DNA of 64,000 bases from the NCBI GenBank assembly GCA_017354895.1, contig CP071493.1, forward strand, positions 620,001 through 684,000, written 5' to 3'. Of this stretch, positions 1 to 12,367 are shown piece after piece. The translations under genes were made by a program, and so were the position numbers. Source of the stretch: Podospora comata. Taxonomy: Eukaryota; Ascomycota; Sordariomycetes; Sordariales; Podosporaceae. Position 1 is the stretch's first letter. The number at the start of each line of letters is the position of its first letter. The notes under the pieces are model-generated. The model saw only the letters and a program-made list of their open reading frames with translations, did not search any database and was not told the origin of the DNA.

Positions 1-2375
1 CGGCCTCGGCGATTCTTCGCAGGAAGCCTGAGACCGGGTACCATGTTCGGGTCTTCTGGTGCTTGTGCCGGCGCGGGTGCTGGCGCGGGCACAGCATTCT
101 TTCGTGACCCCCGTGGCCTGGGAGCAGGAGCTGCAGCCGGAGCTCCTGGTACAGAAGGAGCAACAACAGATGCAGCAGCCGGTGTTGATACAGGAGTCTC
201 AGAAACAACAGCTCCCCCAATAGGCCAATCCTGACCCTGATTCATACCTGGCTGCAAAGGCGCATCCGCATTCGAAGAAGCTGCCTCATTCTCAGGATGC
301 TCAACGCTAGGAACAACCTTCTTAGGTCTACCCCTTTTCTTCGGGACCTTGGGCTCCTTGGGAGGCTTGGGAGGCTTCGGTGGCTTCGGCTTCTTTGTCG
401 GTTCAGGGGTGGGACTCCTCGGCCGCAGAGGATCGATACCCCGTTTGTGAACATCAGCGTGATATCTCCGTTCCGCATCACGACCAAGCGCAATGACCGC
501 CTTGACCTTGCGGGCATGTTCAGGGTCCTCCTGATTAGTCCATGCCTCCTTCAACACCTCATTCGCGTCGATCCACCTCTGCCTGAGCTCCCGAAACCTT
601 TCGATGCCTTCCTCAAGAACAGGACCGAACCGCTCCACCGCCAAAATGTTGTACAGCTGGGCACGAATCTCTCTCCCCGCATCCGGGTCTAGCCCGAGAA
701 GCCTCTTGGCCTCGGCAACAGAAACCTTGGTCTGTGTGATCCGGACGCGCTTGGTGATGTCGTTGCAGATAATTTCAACAGCTAACTTCTTCTGCTCAAT
801 GTTCTCCTGGTCCCACATGGCCGCGCGCAGATGCAAGCTCTCCCTAATCAGCCGGTCTTTGAACTGCTTCCAGCGCTCGGGACCCATGAGCGTTTTCTTG
901 ATAACTCCATGGCTCATGCAAATATTGTAAAACTTCTCTCTTATACCCAGGTATGCCGCCTTGTCGAGCTGGAGGATCTCTTTGGCTTCTGTAAGCGTTG
1001 TCTCGGACGGATAGCGAGGGGGGCCTGCAGGATCAGGGGGGAGAAAGCCATATTGTTTTGTGTGGCGCCTGCGTTTCTTCGTCCGCCACAGCTCTTCCGC
1101 TTCCGCTTCGATTTGTCGTTTTCTTTGCTCCCTCCTGGCAGCAAGCTCTGCTTCGTCAGGCGGTTGAGAACCAGTTTGCCGAGGCTCTAGTTGTTGACTC
1201 TGGTCTTGCTGTTGTTGTGATTGCTCAGGCTGGGACGGAAACGAGGACCCTTGCTGCTGGTTCTCCCAGCCAGCAGCAGTCGATAATGTAGGAGTAGTTG
1301 GTACAGGAGGAGCATATCCCAACGGGTAGTTGTCATCCCACTGACGCATTCCACCGCGGTAGGGCTGGTTCGAGACTGTATTCCAGTGATCATGATAGGC
1401 CCCAGCAGTAGTGTTGGTCTGAGAAGATTCGCCATAGCCACTCGCCGGAGCGCTATTCAGGCTGTTGGTGTGCTCTTGAACTCGCTGCAGTTGCTGTTCA
1501 ACCTCACCAGGCCCGTCCTCCTCACCCTCCTCATCCTCATCTTCATCACTGTCACCAGACTCGCCATCACCACTGCTGTTGCTCTCGCCACCATCATCAT
1601 CCTCTTCCCTCTCCACACTAGCACTCTGACTCTGACCCTCCTTCTGACCTGCCTTCTGCTTCATCATCTCCCTCTGCTTCCTCGCCAATGTCCGCTTCGG
1701 GTTTCCATACCCACCAGCCATCTTCAAAACCATGCCAAACCTTCTCCTAATCCTCGTGATGACAGCCTTGTCAGTCTCAAACCCCTCCTCCCTGGTGATG
1801 CGAAGAATGTCGTCGCCGCCATAGTTCTGTGCCCACAGCTCTCTGACCCGGGCTTGCAGCTTCTCGTCTTTTAGAATCGGATTGAACTTTTTTTCAAAAC
1901 CCCACTCGTGGAATTTCTTAAAGTAAGCAGCGGGACTGGTAGAGGGTTAGAAAACATGATGGCCAGTTTCGCGAGTAGGGAGTGAGTGAGTGAGTGAGAT
2001 GAAGGTGTGGTGTCAAGTTATTATTTGTGATTAACGAGAGGGTTGGCACTCCGTAGAACGGCCAAGCTGCAGTACGGAGAAGCAAACCGGGACAAAAAGG
2101 AGAAAAGAAACAGGACAAGATGGTGGGCAGATGCGCATCCAGTCTCGAGTTGTGGCCCAATCAATCCACAATGATGTGGATTCACCATACAGCAAAAAGC
2201 CACGGGGGTACAAGGACTATAAGAAGGAAAAGGTCTAGTAAACATACACAGGTGCAAACTGATGATGCAGTTTCATGTAGTCCCTCACCTGGGGCAACTT
2301 CATCTTCTGATCCACCCACAGCCGCTTCAGCGTGTCCTTGTGTTGTTCGAAGTCCCATTTTGACGGCCTCCCCAT
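1..2375 (-). CDS. Clr5-domain, AT-hook nuclear protein (3' end beyond window)
   Basis: Two exons are visible: 2375-2248 and 1935 to the left edge. The intron (2247-1936, 312 nt) has a GTATGT donor and a CTAAC branch site just before CAG, and phases match (GT|T). Exon 1 starts MGRPSKWDFEQHKDTLKRLW and joins to APVPAAYFKKFHEWGFEKK. Together these form a Clr5 domain (about residues 5-60), a fungal N-terminal domain named after fission yeast Clr5, a heterochromatin-silencing factor. A low-complexity Glu/Asp/Gln region follows. Then come two helical, repeat-like segments (around 540-960 on the plus strand) that I do not recognise, a KPPKPPK-rich stretch and an AT-hook core (KKRGRPKKV, near 325-350). 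The tail is Ala/Pro-rich and still open at base 1. About 687 codons are seen. A DNA-binding or chromatin role is inferred from the AT-hook and domain; no target can be named. The ATG at 2375 is the in-frame start that opens the domain. Confidence 0.8.
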
Positions 2376-2967
2376 CTCTCTGATTCATCTCCTGGTTTGT
2401 ATTTCCAAGACCTTGAGCGTCGAACGAAAGAACGAGCTCTTTTGCCCGTCTGGTTGTCCGAAGCTGCGAGTTTGTGTAGAAAATGAGCTGTCGCGCTCCG
2501 GGGGGAAGGAGTGGGGCGACACCCCGACGGGTTGGAGAGTTTAAATCCCCCCAACCTCCGTAGTACCTGCTTACCGTGCGCACGCCCTTTTTGCACTGTC
2601 CGTTGCACACTGTTCCCCCTAATCTCCCTGAGATATGTGCTCAGGAGCACAGAATTGTGGCTGCCGTTGATTGTCCAACATACCAACTACATTGTTCATC
2701 TATGGCCGTCTGCTGATTAAAACACAAGTCCAGAAGAACAACGATCAAATCTGGCATTCATCCGCACTATCCTACATAAAAGACAGCAATACGCCCCGCT
2801 GTTTTTGGTCCCAATCCGCCTCCCAAAAAAAACAATATCCATGCTTCTGTCTATTAAAAGACTATTCGATTAGACTGCGATGAAAAGATGCCCATATTGG
2901 TACTCGCTGATTCATACTTTCGACGACCATCATCAAGACGAGCCCCGCCCCCTGATAGCTTCAAGTT
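2376..2967. other. Intergenic, head of Clr5 gene / tail of PPP4R2 gene
   Basis: This 592-bp spacer separates two minus-strand genes. It should hold the promoter and 5' UTR of the Clr5-domain gene and the 3' UTR of PPP4R2. Short ORFs here have no coding character. I see no RNA gene or repeat. Confidence 0.6.
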
Positions 2968-4815
2968 CTAGGCACTGCTGATATCACCTCCACTATCCTG
3001 GGTATTCTTCTCCTCGTCCCCTTTTTCCGTCTTGGGGGAACTCGAACTCTCCGCACTATCGCCCACTTGCCTCCCAGCCGTATTCTTCTTTTCATCCCCA
3101 ACATCTTCAGTCTCAGAAGCCGGAGGGGCAGAGTCTGGTAGAACCAAGTCTCCCTCCGCATCCTTCTTGACTTCCTCTTCGTCTTTCTTGTCCCCCTCCT
3201 CCTTGTCCTCCTTGATTTTCTTAACAGCTCCACCGCCTTCCAACTCATCGGTTGCTTCTCTCTTTGGGCTCTGGGGAACAACAGCTTCCTCCTTGTTACT
3301 ATCACTAGCCTTCGATCCCGGCAGGCCTGTTTGGTCGGGTGGCCGTCCCACGGCAGCCTCGACGTTGATGCCTCTGGATTCTCCGATAGCGAGGGCCGCT
3401 GTCCCCACAGTAAATTTCCCAGTACCAGCTGGTAAGGGGCCAGTATCCTCCGCCCCTATCTCCTCCGGACCCCTGGCGTGGGGAATCTCTTCTTCATCCT
3501 CAGGGTCTGAGCTCATGGCTGAATCCTCGTCAGGCGAGGCGTTGGCTTGGGCTTGCGCCTGAGCCTGTGCTTGAGCCTGCGCTTGCTGTTGTGCTTGCTG
3601 CTGTCTTGCTAATTGGCTGATGGGGACCACGCCGGCGCGCTGCTCCTGCCTCAAGAGCTCGCCCTGTGTGACGCCCCTCTGGGCGAGAACTGCACCCACA
3701 CCACCGGCGCCTGTAGAGGGAATACCATTGACTGAAATGGACACCGTCTCGATTCTTCCCATTCCATTGGGCCCTTCGATCGTCTCGGTACTCTCTGTGC
3801 GCACCCTGCCGTCGAGTTGGTGTGCTTGTCGCTGTTGTAACTGGCGCTGTTGAAGCTGCAGGTGTTGAGAGGGATCAGCCCCTGGTCCTCCTGTGATACC
3901 ACTAGCGGACAGAGGAGACGAGCCACCAGTTTCGCTCCCGGTGTCGCTGCCAGGCCCACCGTTCACTCTGCTGGTTAACCACGGAATAGGTGTTAACAGT
4001 GCGCCTCCCAACGCTTCGTCCGTGCCAACTGTACTTGCTACGCCCGAGGATGCTCCAGCGCTCCCGTTAACGGACATACCCATGCCGCTCATGTCTGGTA
4101 TCGCCGCAGGTAAGGGGTAAATATTTGCGCCGCTGGTGACATGAACCACACGATCAAGCGCGTGGAGCCATGCTATTACACCCTTGTAGTGCTGTCGTGG
4201 GCGAAGCACAAGTTCAGATAGGCGCTGAATCGTATGAGGTGGGTTTTCGGTGAAGTTCTCTTTCAACACCGAAGTGATCTCATCGAGCATATCTTGGACT
4301 GGTTTGGGAAGTGTGTCGGGCGTTGCTGGCGGCTCAGCTCGGGCTTCGGGCGCCGGCGGGGACGCTGTGGACGGAGGCGCCGGGGCAGATGGCCTCGCGG
4401 CTGTGGGGGAGGAGTTCTCCTTGTTGGTTTCTTGCGAAGAAGGCACCGAGTCGACGGCTAGTTCGGTCGGCTCGGACGAGGGTATCGGGGGAATCAGACG
4501 GGGGGACGGTGGTCGCACAGGCGCTCTGGAAGGAGGCAGTCTGGGGATAGGAAATTCGGTGATGGCAATCTAAACGGAGGTCAGTCGGCCTTCCAATATG
4601 GTCTAAAGAACAATCCATGACCGTATGAGCCCACCTTTTCGATGCGCGCAACCAGTTCTGGCAGTAGAGCAGGCCAGGCAGAGCTGCGATTTGCAGGTAT
4701 TAGCGACCGACGAGATGCAGCGACCGACTTGTACGAATACTCACTAGTCCATGGATCCATCCAGCGCGACCTTTGTGAGGAGGTCATCGCCAGTATCAAT
4801 ATCCATTTCAGTCAT
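2968..4815 (-). CDS. Serine/threonine protein phosphatase 4 regulatory subunit 2 (PPP4R2)
   Basis: Three exons: 4815-4745, 4683-4635 and 4569-2968, giving 573 aa. Introns start GTGAGT and GTGGGC, and phases agree. Exon 1 encodes MTEMDIDTGDDLLTKVALDG. The joined exons then read YSAWPALLPELVARIEK followed by IAITEFPIPRLPP. The PPP4R2 core continues with PHTIQRLSELVLRPRQHYKG and LHALDRVVHVTS. This family binds the PP4 catalytic subunit and targets it in DNA-damage recovery and centrosome or cell-cycle control. Only the N-terminal third is the conserved core; the rest is disordered. It includes a Gln/Ala run (QQQAQQQAQAQA type, plus strand about 3540-3605), acidic patches (DPEDEEEIPHA) and a Lys/Glu-rich tail ending DSGGDISSA. 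It is divergent from Snx4, with starts 821 bp apart. The family call rests on the core motifs; the tail is unalignable by eye. Confidence 0.85.
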
Positions 4816-5636
4816 CCTGATAGCCGCGATAATCAGTTGCGAGACGAAGGCTAAATGCGGCGGTTTGGCGCGTGATCAAGACTTTGGGTTCTCCAAAAGC
4901 GCGACTGGGAAAATGGATGGCGCTAAATGCGAATCCTACCTCTCCAGTTCTGTCGGGATCTCCACTGCGCCGTCTTATTCTGGTGGGTTGCGCTGAGGAA
5001 GCAACAAGGAAGAGCAGGTGGCTGCAGAAGAGCATCCCAGGCAATAAAGCTTAATTGCAAGGCAGGAAGTGCTTTCAAGATGATAGTCCTTGTCAATATT
5101 TACAATGGCATGCTCAAGGTCTTTCCTGGCCAGCACCGCCTATGTCGCTGGCAGTTGCGCTGCCGGAGGGCAACATGGAGTGCCTGGCGCCGGCAGCCAC
5201 TGAAGCGTCGTCATAGCTTTCTCTTGGCGTTTACCGCTCAGGGCAAGGGATCCTCTCTACCAACACCAGCGATACTCCCAGCAGTCTCCAAACTGCCAAC
5301 AGCGCCTGCAGAGGTACCCAACACCTTAACAGCACCGCATGCTCACGAAGCTCCCACCACAGGCTCGCGAACGCCTACCACAGCCCTGCCGCAAGCAACA
5401 GCAACCCCCGCCATCATACGTCAATCCGCCCAGTGGCTGCGAAACCTAACGTCTTGTAACAACCACCACGAACAAGCTCTCGGCTCAACAACACTTCCAT
5501 TCGAGGTTTTTGCACTCTCCATCTGTTTTTTAAGCCTAGTTCAGTCATCGACCACAGGTTTTACCAGTCCACACACCCGACATCTGCACGAATTAGAGCC
5601 GGCGCAACTCTCACTGCGCCCCCTCCATCCACCATC
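4816..5636. promoter_or_regulatory. Divergent promoter region, PPP4R2 (-) / Snx4 (+)
   Basis: The 821 bp between two opposing ATGs must contain both promoters and 5' UTRs. The right half, which would be the Snx4 leader, is C/A-rich with CAAC and CACC runs, typical of fungal leaders. No TATA box stands out. A 268-codon open frame (4927-5733) crosses this leader in another frame, has no domain and overruns the Snx4 start. Confidence 0.5.
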
Positions 5637-7145
5637 ATGGCGGTCATTGACCAAGACAACTTTTCCAACATCTCGTGGCACAGTGAACAAAACGACCACG
5701 CCGGTCCGAGTTCTTCTACACGGGACAACATGACCAGTCCTGAGTTCTCCAAGACCATTCCAGATACCGGGAGGTCAAGCAGTGATGGGAGGGGGGGTCG
5801 CGATCACACTCACCATGGCGATGAAGTCCTAGAGTGCACCGTCTCTGACCCTCACAAGGAGAACGACGGCACCAAGGATGCTTACGTGTCCTATCTTATC
5901 ACTACCAATGTATGTTTAGGGACAACCATCAATCCAGGGCCTCCGACTGACCAAGGTGCTACTCTATAGACCACATTCTCTACCTTCCAACGACCCGTGA
6001 CCACCGTTCGCCGTCGTTTCACCGATTTTGTATTTCTCTACAGAGTTCTATGTCAAGAATACCAGGCATCCGCCATCCCGCCACTGCCCGACAAGCAGCG
6101 CATGGAATATGTGCGGGGAGACAGGTTCGGCCCTGACTTTACTGCTCGACGAGCATATTCGTTCCAGCGCTTCCTTTCCCGATTAGCACTGCATCCCGAC
6201 CTCCGCCGAGCCCATATTTTCCACACTTTCCTCGAAAGCCATGACTGGAACGCAACCATGCATGCCCGTCAAGCACGGGGATCCCTAGCCCCTCCTCTTG
6301 AGGCTGGGAGTCCAGGACCCCAGGCGGGAGGCGACGGCTTCCTCAATACCTTTACAGATTCGTTCATGAACGCCTTCACCAAGACCCAAAAGCCTGATCG
6401 TCGTTTTGTTGATACCAAAGAAAAGGCCGACAAGCTCGACGAAGATTTGACCCACGTGGAAAAGGTTGTCGCGCGCGTTGTCCGGAGGGAAGCCGACCTC
6501 GAGACGGATCACAAGGATTTGGCTGAGCAATTCCAAAAGCTCATCACTCTCGAGCCAGGGGTTGAATCAGCTGTTCACGCCTTTGCGGCCTCGGTGGAGG
6601 ATACCGCCACGGGGCTCAAAAAGCTCAAAGACAGTACCGATCAAGACTATCTCGGCTCCTTGCGTGACATGGTGGCCTATTCGGGCGCCTTGAAGGGTCT
6701 GATCAAGGCTCGGGAGCAAAAACAGCTCGACTACGAACAGCTAATCGAATACTTGAACAAGGCCACCTCGGAGCGCGATTCCCTGACGTCGGGGCACTCC
6801 TATGTCGGTCCTCTCGGCGGCGCGGGCGGCTTCATCCGGAGCAAAATCGAGGACGTCAGGGGCGTGGATCACGAACAGGCTCGAAGAGACCGGCTCCGTA
6901 AGTTGGAGCTCCGGATCGACGAACTGACCAGGGCGGTGGAAAACGCCAGGACCGAGTCGGAGAACTTTGGGGAGCAGGTCGGGAGGGAGGTGGAGAGCTT
7001 TGAGTATATCAAGAAGATTGAGCTCAAGAAGCAGTTTGGGGGGTTTGTGGACAGTCATATTGACTTTTACCAGAGTACCATCGAGACGTGGGAGAAATAT
7101 GTGCAGGAGATGGAGGCTGAGGGTGCGGTGCAACCTGCGGCTTAA
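5637..7145 (+). CDS. SNX4: Sorting nexin Snx4/Atg24 (PX-BAR protein)
   Basis: Two exons: 5637-5909 and 5970-7145, giving 482 aa. The 60-nt intron runs from GTATGT to TATAG in phase 0. The start ATG sits in a good context (accatcATGG). Residues 1-75 are disordered. The PX domain spans about 75-200 and shows the PI3P-pocket elements RRRFTDF (105-111), PPLPDK (128-133) and RRAYSFQRF. It ends LESHDWNATMHAR, as in fungal Snx4. The C-terminal half is a BAR coiled coil with the Snx4 signatures NAFTKTQKPDRRFVDTKEKA, DEDLTHVEKVVARV and VDHEQARRDRLRKLELRIDE. Snx4 acts on early endosomes to recycle cargo and in selective autophagy (pexophagy, mitophagy, Cvt pathway). Length matches the family. It is tail-to-tail with kexin, 438 bp apart. 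Confidence 0.93.
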
Positions 7146-7583
7146 AAGGCCGACTGAGTTGGTTTGCGGCCTGTGTCTTAAGGGTTTATCCAATACAGCG
7201 ATATTTATAAGGCAATTGAGATGGTGTTTTTGTAAACAGGCTGTCTTGGGTGGTGAATAGGTGACGAGAATGCCCTAATGATTTCTACCAGAACATCATC
7301 ATCCACTTCGTGATATACCCAAACAATCAACCTCAGGTCCCAATCAAGAAAGCAGCCCTCTATTCTGTACCGTTTTCCTCAAAGAGACACAATTCGCCGC
7401 CAACTACAGACAAGAAAAACACTGAGCCTACAAACAGCCAGGACATACACAAAAACAAAACCAAGTGATGATTCTGCTTTAACAATGCTAATTCCATGAA
7501 CAGGTTTTTCGAAAAAGCCAAACAAACTCCCCCTTCCACCCCATTGCACTTCTTCTTCCCCTTGCTTCCCCCGAAGCTACTGT
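7146..7583. other. Convergent 3' spacer, Snx4 / kexin
   Basis: This 438-bp region holds the 3' UTRs of the two converging genes. It is A/C-rich on the kexin side. No ORF or repeat is supported. Confidence 0.55.
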
Positions 7584-10282
7584 CTACCTCCTCAAAGGCC
7601 TCACCTCCTCACTCTCCTCCCCATCCGACCCACTCTCCTCACTCCCAATAACATGCTGCTCATCCTCCTCCTCCTCCTCACCACTATGTCTCCTCATCCC
7701 ACCCTTCTCATCAAACCTCTCCCCCGACTCCGACCTCGAGCTCCTCTGCCCAGACGAACTCCCACCCGAAGAAGGCTGGTCTCTATACCCAACACCCCTT
7801 TCATCACCCCCCGCACCACCACCAAACTCATCCTCATCGTCGCTCCCCCCAGCAAAAGCATCATACAGTTCCCCACCTCTCGTCCTCCCTTTTCTCCCCC
7901 CTGACCCGCCCGCAGCGACCCCCTTTTCGCTGTTGTTGCCAGCCAGACCTTCCGCTTCTTCCTCGTCGAGAAGCTCGAATTCGTATTCGTTTCTCGGGTT
8001 GTTTCTCAACCTCTTGCGGCGGGCGAGATAGAAATAAATTCCGAGTCCGGAGCAGAAAAGTACAATCAGGACGAGGGATCCATAAATCCAGACTTGAGTA
8101 GCCTTGGACATGCCAAACGAGGGAAGGAATGAGGGCAACCAGTTGCTGGCCTGGGTATTTTCTGGCTCGGCCTCTTGCGAATCCGTGCCGGTAGACTCTG
8201 ACGGCTGGGGGGGTTTGATCGGGCGGCTGGGAACTTCGGTAGGTTGAACGGAGGGGTTGCCGTCTGGGTTTCCGGTGCCGACGGGAGGGGCGATAGTGGT
8301 GGTGACGGCGCCGACGGTGGTGGTGGCGAGGTTGGCGTGGTCGTTGTCGTCTTCCTCTGTGGGCATGGGGAGAACCTTGGCCTTGGAAGCATCGCGCGAC
8401 TCGCCCCAGAGCTTGAGGTGCCAGTCCGTGAAGCTGCCTGTGAAGTCGTTTACGTTGGTGTCCTTGACTATGATGGTCCAGGTGCCGACACCAGATTCAC
8501 CCCTGTTTTGATTGGTTAGTGCCAAGAGTGATTAGGAAACAAAAAGGGGGAGACGTACCAGTGAGCAACACTCATAAAAGTCCAGTCGTCGTAGCCCTCG
8601 GTGGAATCATCAAACTTGCGTGTGGTGGAGAGATGGCTGACAACCTTGTTGGGGCTGATCAGGTCGACGCTCACATCGCCGCGGCGGGCGTGCTTGAGAT
8701 TCATGGTGACAGTGACATGCTCGAGACGCTCAAGGTTGGCCTCCTTGAGCATGTCCTCGGTAACCTCAAAGGGAACAGCAATGCCCTTGTCACCCTGGGG
8801 AATGGGCTGGTTGACGTGAATCCAAGGAGAATAGAACCAAGCCTGGGGCTTCACGTTCTTCCACTTCTTGGCAGCATGGACAATGGCGTAGCTGTCAAGC
8901 TTGCCATAGCCGTAAGTGTGACTGAAGCGCTTGCCAATGGTGGTGGGCTGCCAATCTCCGTCGTTTTCATTGAGAGGAATGGCCGTGTCCATGGCAAGGT
9001 ATTGCATATCACGCCAGGTAAGATCCGGGCGCACCGAAAGCACCAGAGCAAAGATACCAGCCGCGAGCGGTGCAGCCGCCGACGTCCCTCCATGTGTGTT
9101 GGAGCATGCATTCTGGCCAACATCGGTGGTGTGGATCGCATCACCGCTGCCACTGGAGTAAGTGACGACGAGACCAGCCGAGCACTTCTCAGAGTAGTAG
9201 GGGTGCAGTCCCTTTCGGTCGATGGCGCCAACCGTGATGCTGTAAATGCTGTTTGTGTATCCGTCAAAGTTGCAGTTGTCCTCCGCCATGGCACCGTTAC
9301 CGCTCGCGAACACATAGATTGACCCGAGACCTTGTCTCCCGTTCTGAACAGCGTTGAGCATTGCACGCTTGATCAGAATACCAGGGGCATCCATGCTCTT
9401 GCCGTCATCTGGGGGACCCCATGAGCAAGAGTAGATTTGGTTGTGGTCAAAGTCGTAATTCATAGCAACGGCCTCATCGGCGTCCGAGATCAGCTTGGAA
9501 AGAATGCGCTGGCCGGATATCCTGGCATCATAGGCAACGCCGACACCGCACACGGTATTCCTACCGGCTGCGACCTCACCGGCGCAACGAGTTCCATGCC
9601 TGTCGTCTGATAGACGAGGTTTCGGCTCCTCCGTTTTATCGTTGAAGTCGTAAGATCCGGCAGCATAGTAATTGTCCTTCAGATCATCGCTGTACATGTC
9701 CAACCCATCATCGACAATGGCCACTGTGGCATTCTTTCCAGTAATGCCCTCCAGCCAGAGACCTGTGACGTTCACATCGTGTCCGACCTCGACCGTATTG
9801 AATAGATGCCATTGCTCGTTGAAGATAGGGTCCTGGATCTGGAGTGCCTGTGCAACCTCTGCCTGCGCCTTCAGCGCCGAGTCTACCCCGACCTGCGGTT
9901 TCGGCTTGGGGATGGCTTCTGGTCGTCGTGCAGGAATGATGCGCTTCTCCCATGGTTTTCGCAACTTTTGTTTCTCGGAAAAGAGGACACCGTCCAAGAC
10001 ATCATAACCACCGATCGACCGCTTCCTCCGTCTTCTTTCCGTCAGCTCCCTTTTGACAATATCGTGCTCTGCCTTTCTTGCGACAAAGATGTGGTGGTCC
10101 TTGAGGTTTCCAAGAGGACCTTCGTGCGACAGCCCCAAGCTCCTTGCTACCTGGATAGGGGATGTCTGGGCGTCGAGGTGAAGGACGTAATAGTCGTTTG
10201 CGTCGTAATTCCTGGGGAGGACTTGAGATGCGGATGCATAGGCAGCAAGGACCAGCAGAGCCGTGGCCGATGGAATCTTCAT
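7584..10282 (-). CDS. Kexin, Golgi pro-protein convertase (subtilisin family)
   Basis: Two exons: 10282-8559 and 8502-7584, giving 880 aa. The intron (57 nt) runs from GTACGT to ACAG with an ACTAAC branch site and splits a Trp codon (TG|G). A signal peptide spans about residues 1-19. The prodomain contains RRRRKR (83-88) and ends at EKR (112-114), followed by IIPARRPEAIPKPK, which looks like a trimmed mature start. The S8/kexin catalytic domain has Asp191 (AIVDDGLDM), His229 (DRHGTRCAG), oxyanion Asn329 (FASGNG) and Ser401 (HGGTSAAAP). The P domain runs from about residue 490 across the intron to WHLKLWGES. A Ser/Thr/Pro stalk, one TM (about 712-735) and a long acidic, Gly-rich cytosolic tail follow. 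It cleaves after KR/RR in secreted precursors such as pheromone and hydrolase proforms in the late Golgi. The length is normal for kexin. Confidence 0.96.
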
Positions 10283-12367
10283 CGTCTCGTTCTAGAAGGT
10301 CGAGGGCTCAGGGGCACCTCGTTGAATCCCCGGAAGGGTGCAGATGTCGAGATTAACGGAAAACGCCGACTGACATGTGGACACGCAACTCGATGTCGAA
10401 TGGTCGCGCAAGAACTGGACTCCTGGAGCAATGGTTCGTTGTTGTTGAGTGTTGCGCGCTTGGAACGAGATTTCGAAACGAAGGGAGTGTGAAGCCGTTC
10501 GAGTCGCTGGCCAGTTGTGGTGGTGGTGGCAATGAATGTTGTGTGTGGTACCAGCAACTGCGTTTCAGGAGTGGAAACACAACCTTCGGTGGCGGACAGG
10601 CCGTTTCCTCTCCACCCCGGGTTTTGCTTCTTGATCTGGGGTTGGCTTTTGGAGGTTCGTTCGGGCGTCTCCTCTGTCGTAGTGGAGAGGTGGCCTTGAG
10701 GATTGTTTCGTCTCACCCGATCAACCAGTCGTCCAGGCGAACACATGCAGTCTTCGTAATGCCAACGTCGCAGTTTGTGGTACGTGCCACTTCCCCTTCA
10801 CCTCTGGCTTGGCAACTGGCTGTTTTAAGGGACTGTGGGTCAGCTGGTGTAAGACGGACCAATAAGACGGCAGCACGTCCAGCCGTCAAGGTGTCAACCT
10901 TTGAAATTGTTGAAATCTTGAAGGTGAAGAAAGCTGTTCAACTTGACTGAATGCAATTCTCACGAGGCATGGTGTTGGGAGAAATCTCTACAAACTATCA
11001 GCTCTCTAATTGACTGTCTTCTTTGTCTTTTGCCCCTGTGGACAAATTTCTTCAGCAGGCTTCAGCAGCGCAATCGGCAGTTCAATTCGGTCTTTATCCT
11101 TTGTCCCTCAGCCTTCCTCTTTGAACCTCGAGTGTATTGGAGGCGGGCTGAGGACTTGTATACCTAGCACTGGCAACCTCTTCAGACCGTGAAAGGTACT
11201 CATAAGAAACAAAATAAATAGGCGTAAACCAGCAACAAAGTACACATAATTTCTCATGAGCTCACTGTGTGGGCACACAGGTGGGAATAACCGTTCAGCC
11301 TCCCGTTTCCATGAGGTGGATATCGAAGACAAACACGTTCGAGTGGGACGAACGCCTGTGGATGGGCACACGCAGACTGATGCGGGTACCTACTCGGTAT
11401 ATATATGTAAGTGTGGTGAGGTAATGGGGTGGTGACGCTCCGGAGCCGCGCTGTCGTGAATAGGAGAGGTTGGTGTTGTCTCTCCACAGCCCCAGTTGTC
11501 TTTGGCACTTTGGATCGAGCTCACCGAGAAGCCTGGCCATGTCATTGGCCGGCAACACAGGTTGTAGAAACCGAGTGATGATAAGATCCAATAGCCCTAT
11601 CCATCAGTGGATGCTCTGCCAGATGCCGAAGCAGCATCACCAAGCAGAGCAGACAATGGCTGCCCGCCCTGAGACATGGTGTCATCCGAACCGGTCATCG
11701 AAGCCGTCAAAGCTTCCATCTGAAGGTTTGTTCCTGTGCCTGACATGTTGCCAACACTCGATCGCCAGTGGAGACGGGATCACGGATCAAACACCAACCA
11801 CCACATTTTGAACGACACCATGTTCTCGATAATATCAAACTGCCAAGCCAGCGACGTCCAAGGTTGCGGTCTCTCCCGCCTTTCGATTTTTGAGAACCCC
11901 TGTCGGCGGGTCTTTTGGAGCTGTGATGTGGCCCAGTGGATGGCAGCGAACGGCTTCTCACTGGCCCAGCAGCCTGACAGCATCCCGATACCCCTGCAAA
12001 CGACGCTCTGGCGGCAGGAACAACCCTGGACAGCCTCTCCGAGTCCCCAGCCCAACTTGCCAAGCTAGAGGTCTTCCCACCCAAGCATCCCAAGCTTTCC
12101 CCAGGCCCATCCCAGGACAGCTCTCGGTACATACAATAACTCGCAAATGCCCCCCAAGTGAGGTGGTCGCGAAACCCCAGAGCCCGAGGACGCATGTGTC
12201 TGCACAACATTGGCTATTCTGGGACCTTGCAGCTCTCGTGAACGAAACGAGGCGTCTTGGAGCGGTCAGCCTACCCACCCCACCAGGGCATCGATCGCAA
12301 CGCCGACGGCCAACAATCGCCAAACTCGAATCGAAGCCTCACATTGGGACTGGAACCCAACGGCCAC
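10283..12367. promoter_or_regulatory. Divergent intergenic region, kexin (-) / PhoD phosphatase (+)
   Basis: About 2.1 kb between two opposing starts. The 300 bp next to kexin is GT-rich on the plus strand (a CA-rich leader on the minus strand). The 400 bp before the PhoD ATG is C/A-rich and probably its 5' leader. Overlapping short ORFs on both strands at 11.7-12.4 kb have no recognisable domain. No RNA gene is seen. Confidence 0.5.

Noticed and set aside
4927-5733. 268-codon ORF upstream of and overlapping the Snx4 start
   Set aside because: It overlaps the Snx4 leader and first exon in another frame, is low-complexity Thr/Pro/Ala and has no domain.
8519-9322. 267-codon plus-strand ORF opposite kexin
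   Set aside because: Antisense shadow of the kexin catalytic and P domains.
9806-10492. 228-codon plus-strand ORF across the kexin start
   Set aside because: Antisense shadow of the kexin prodomain; no domain of its own.
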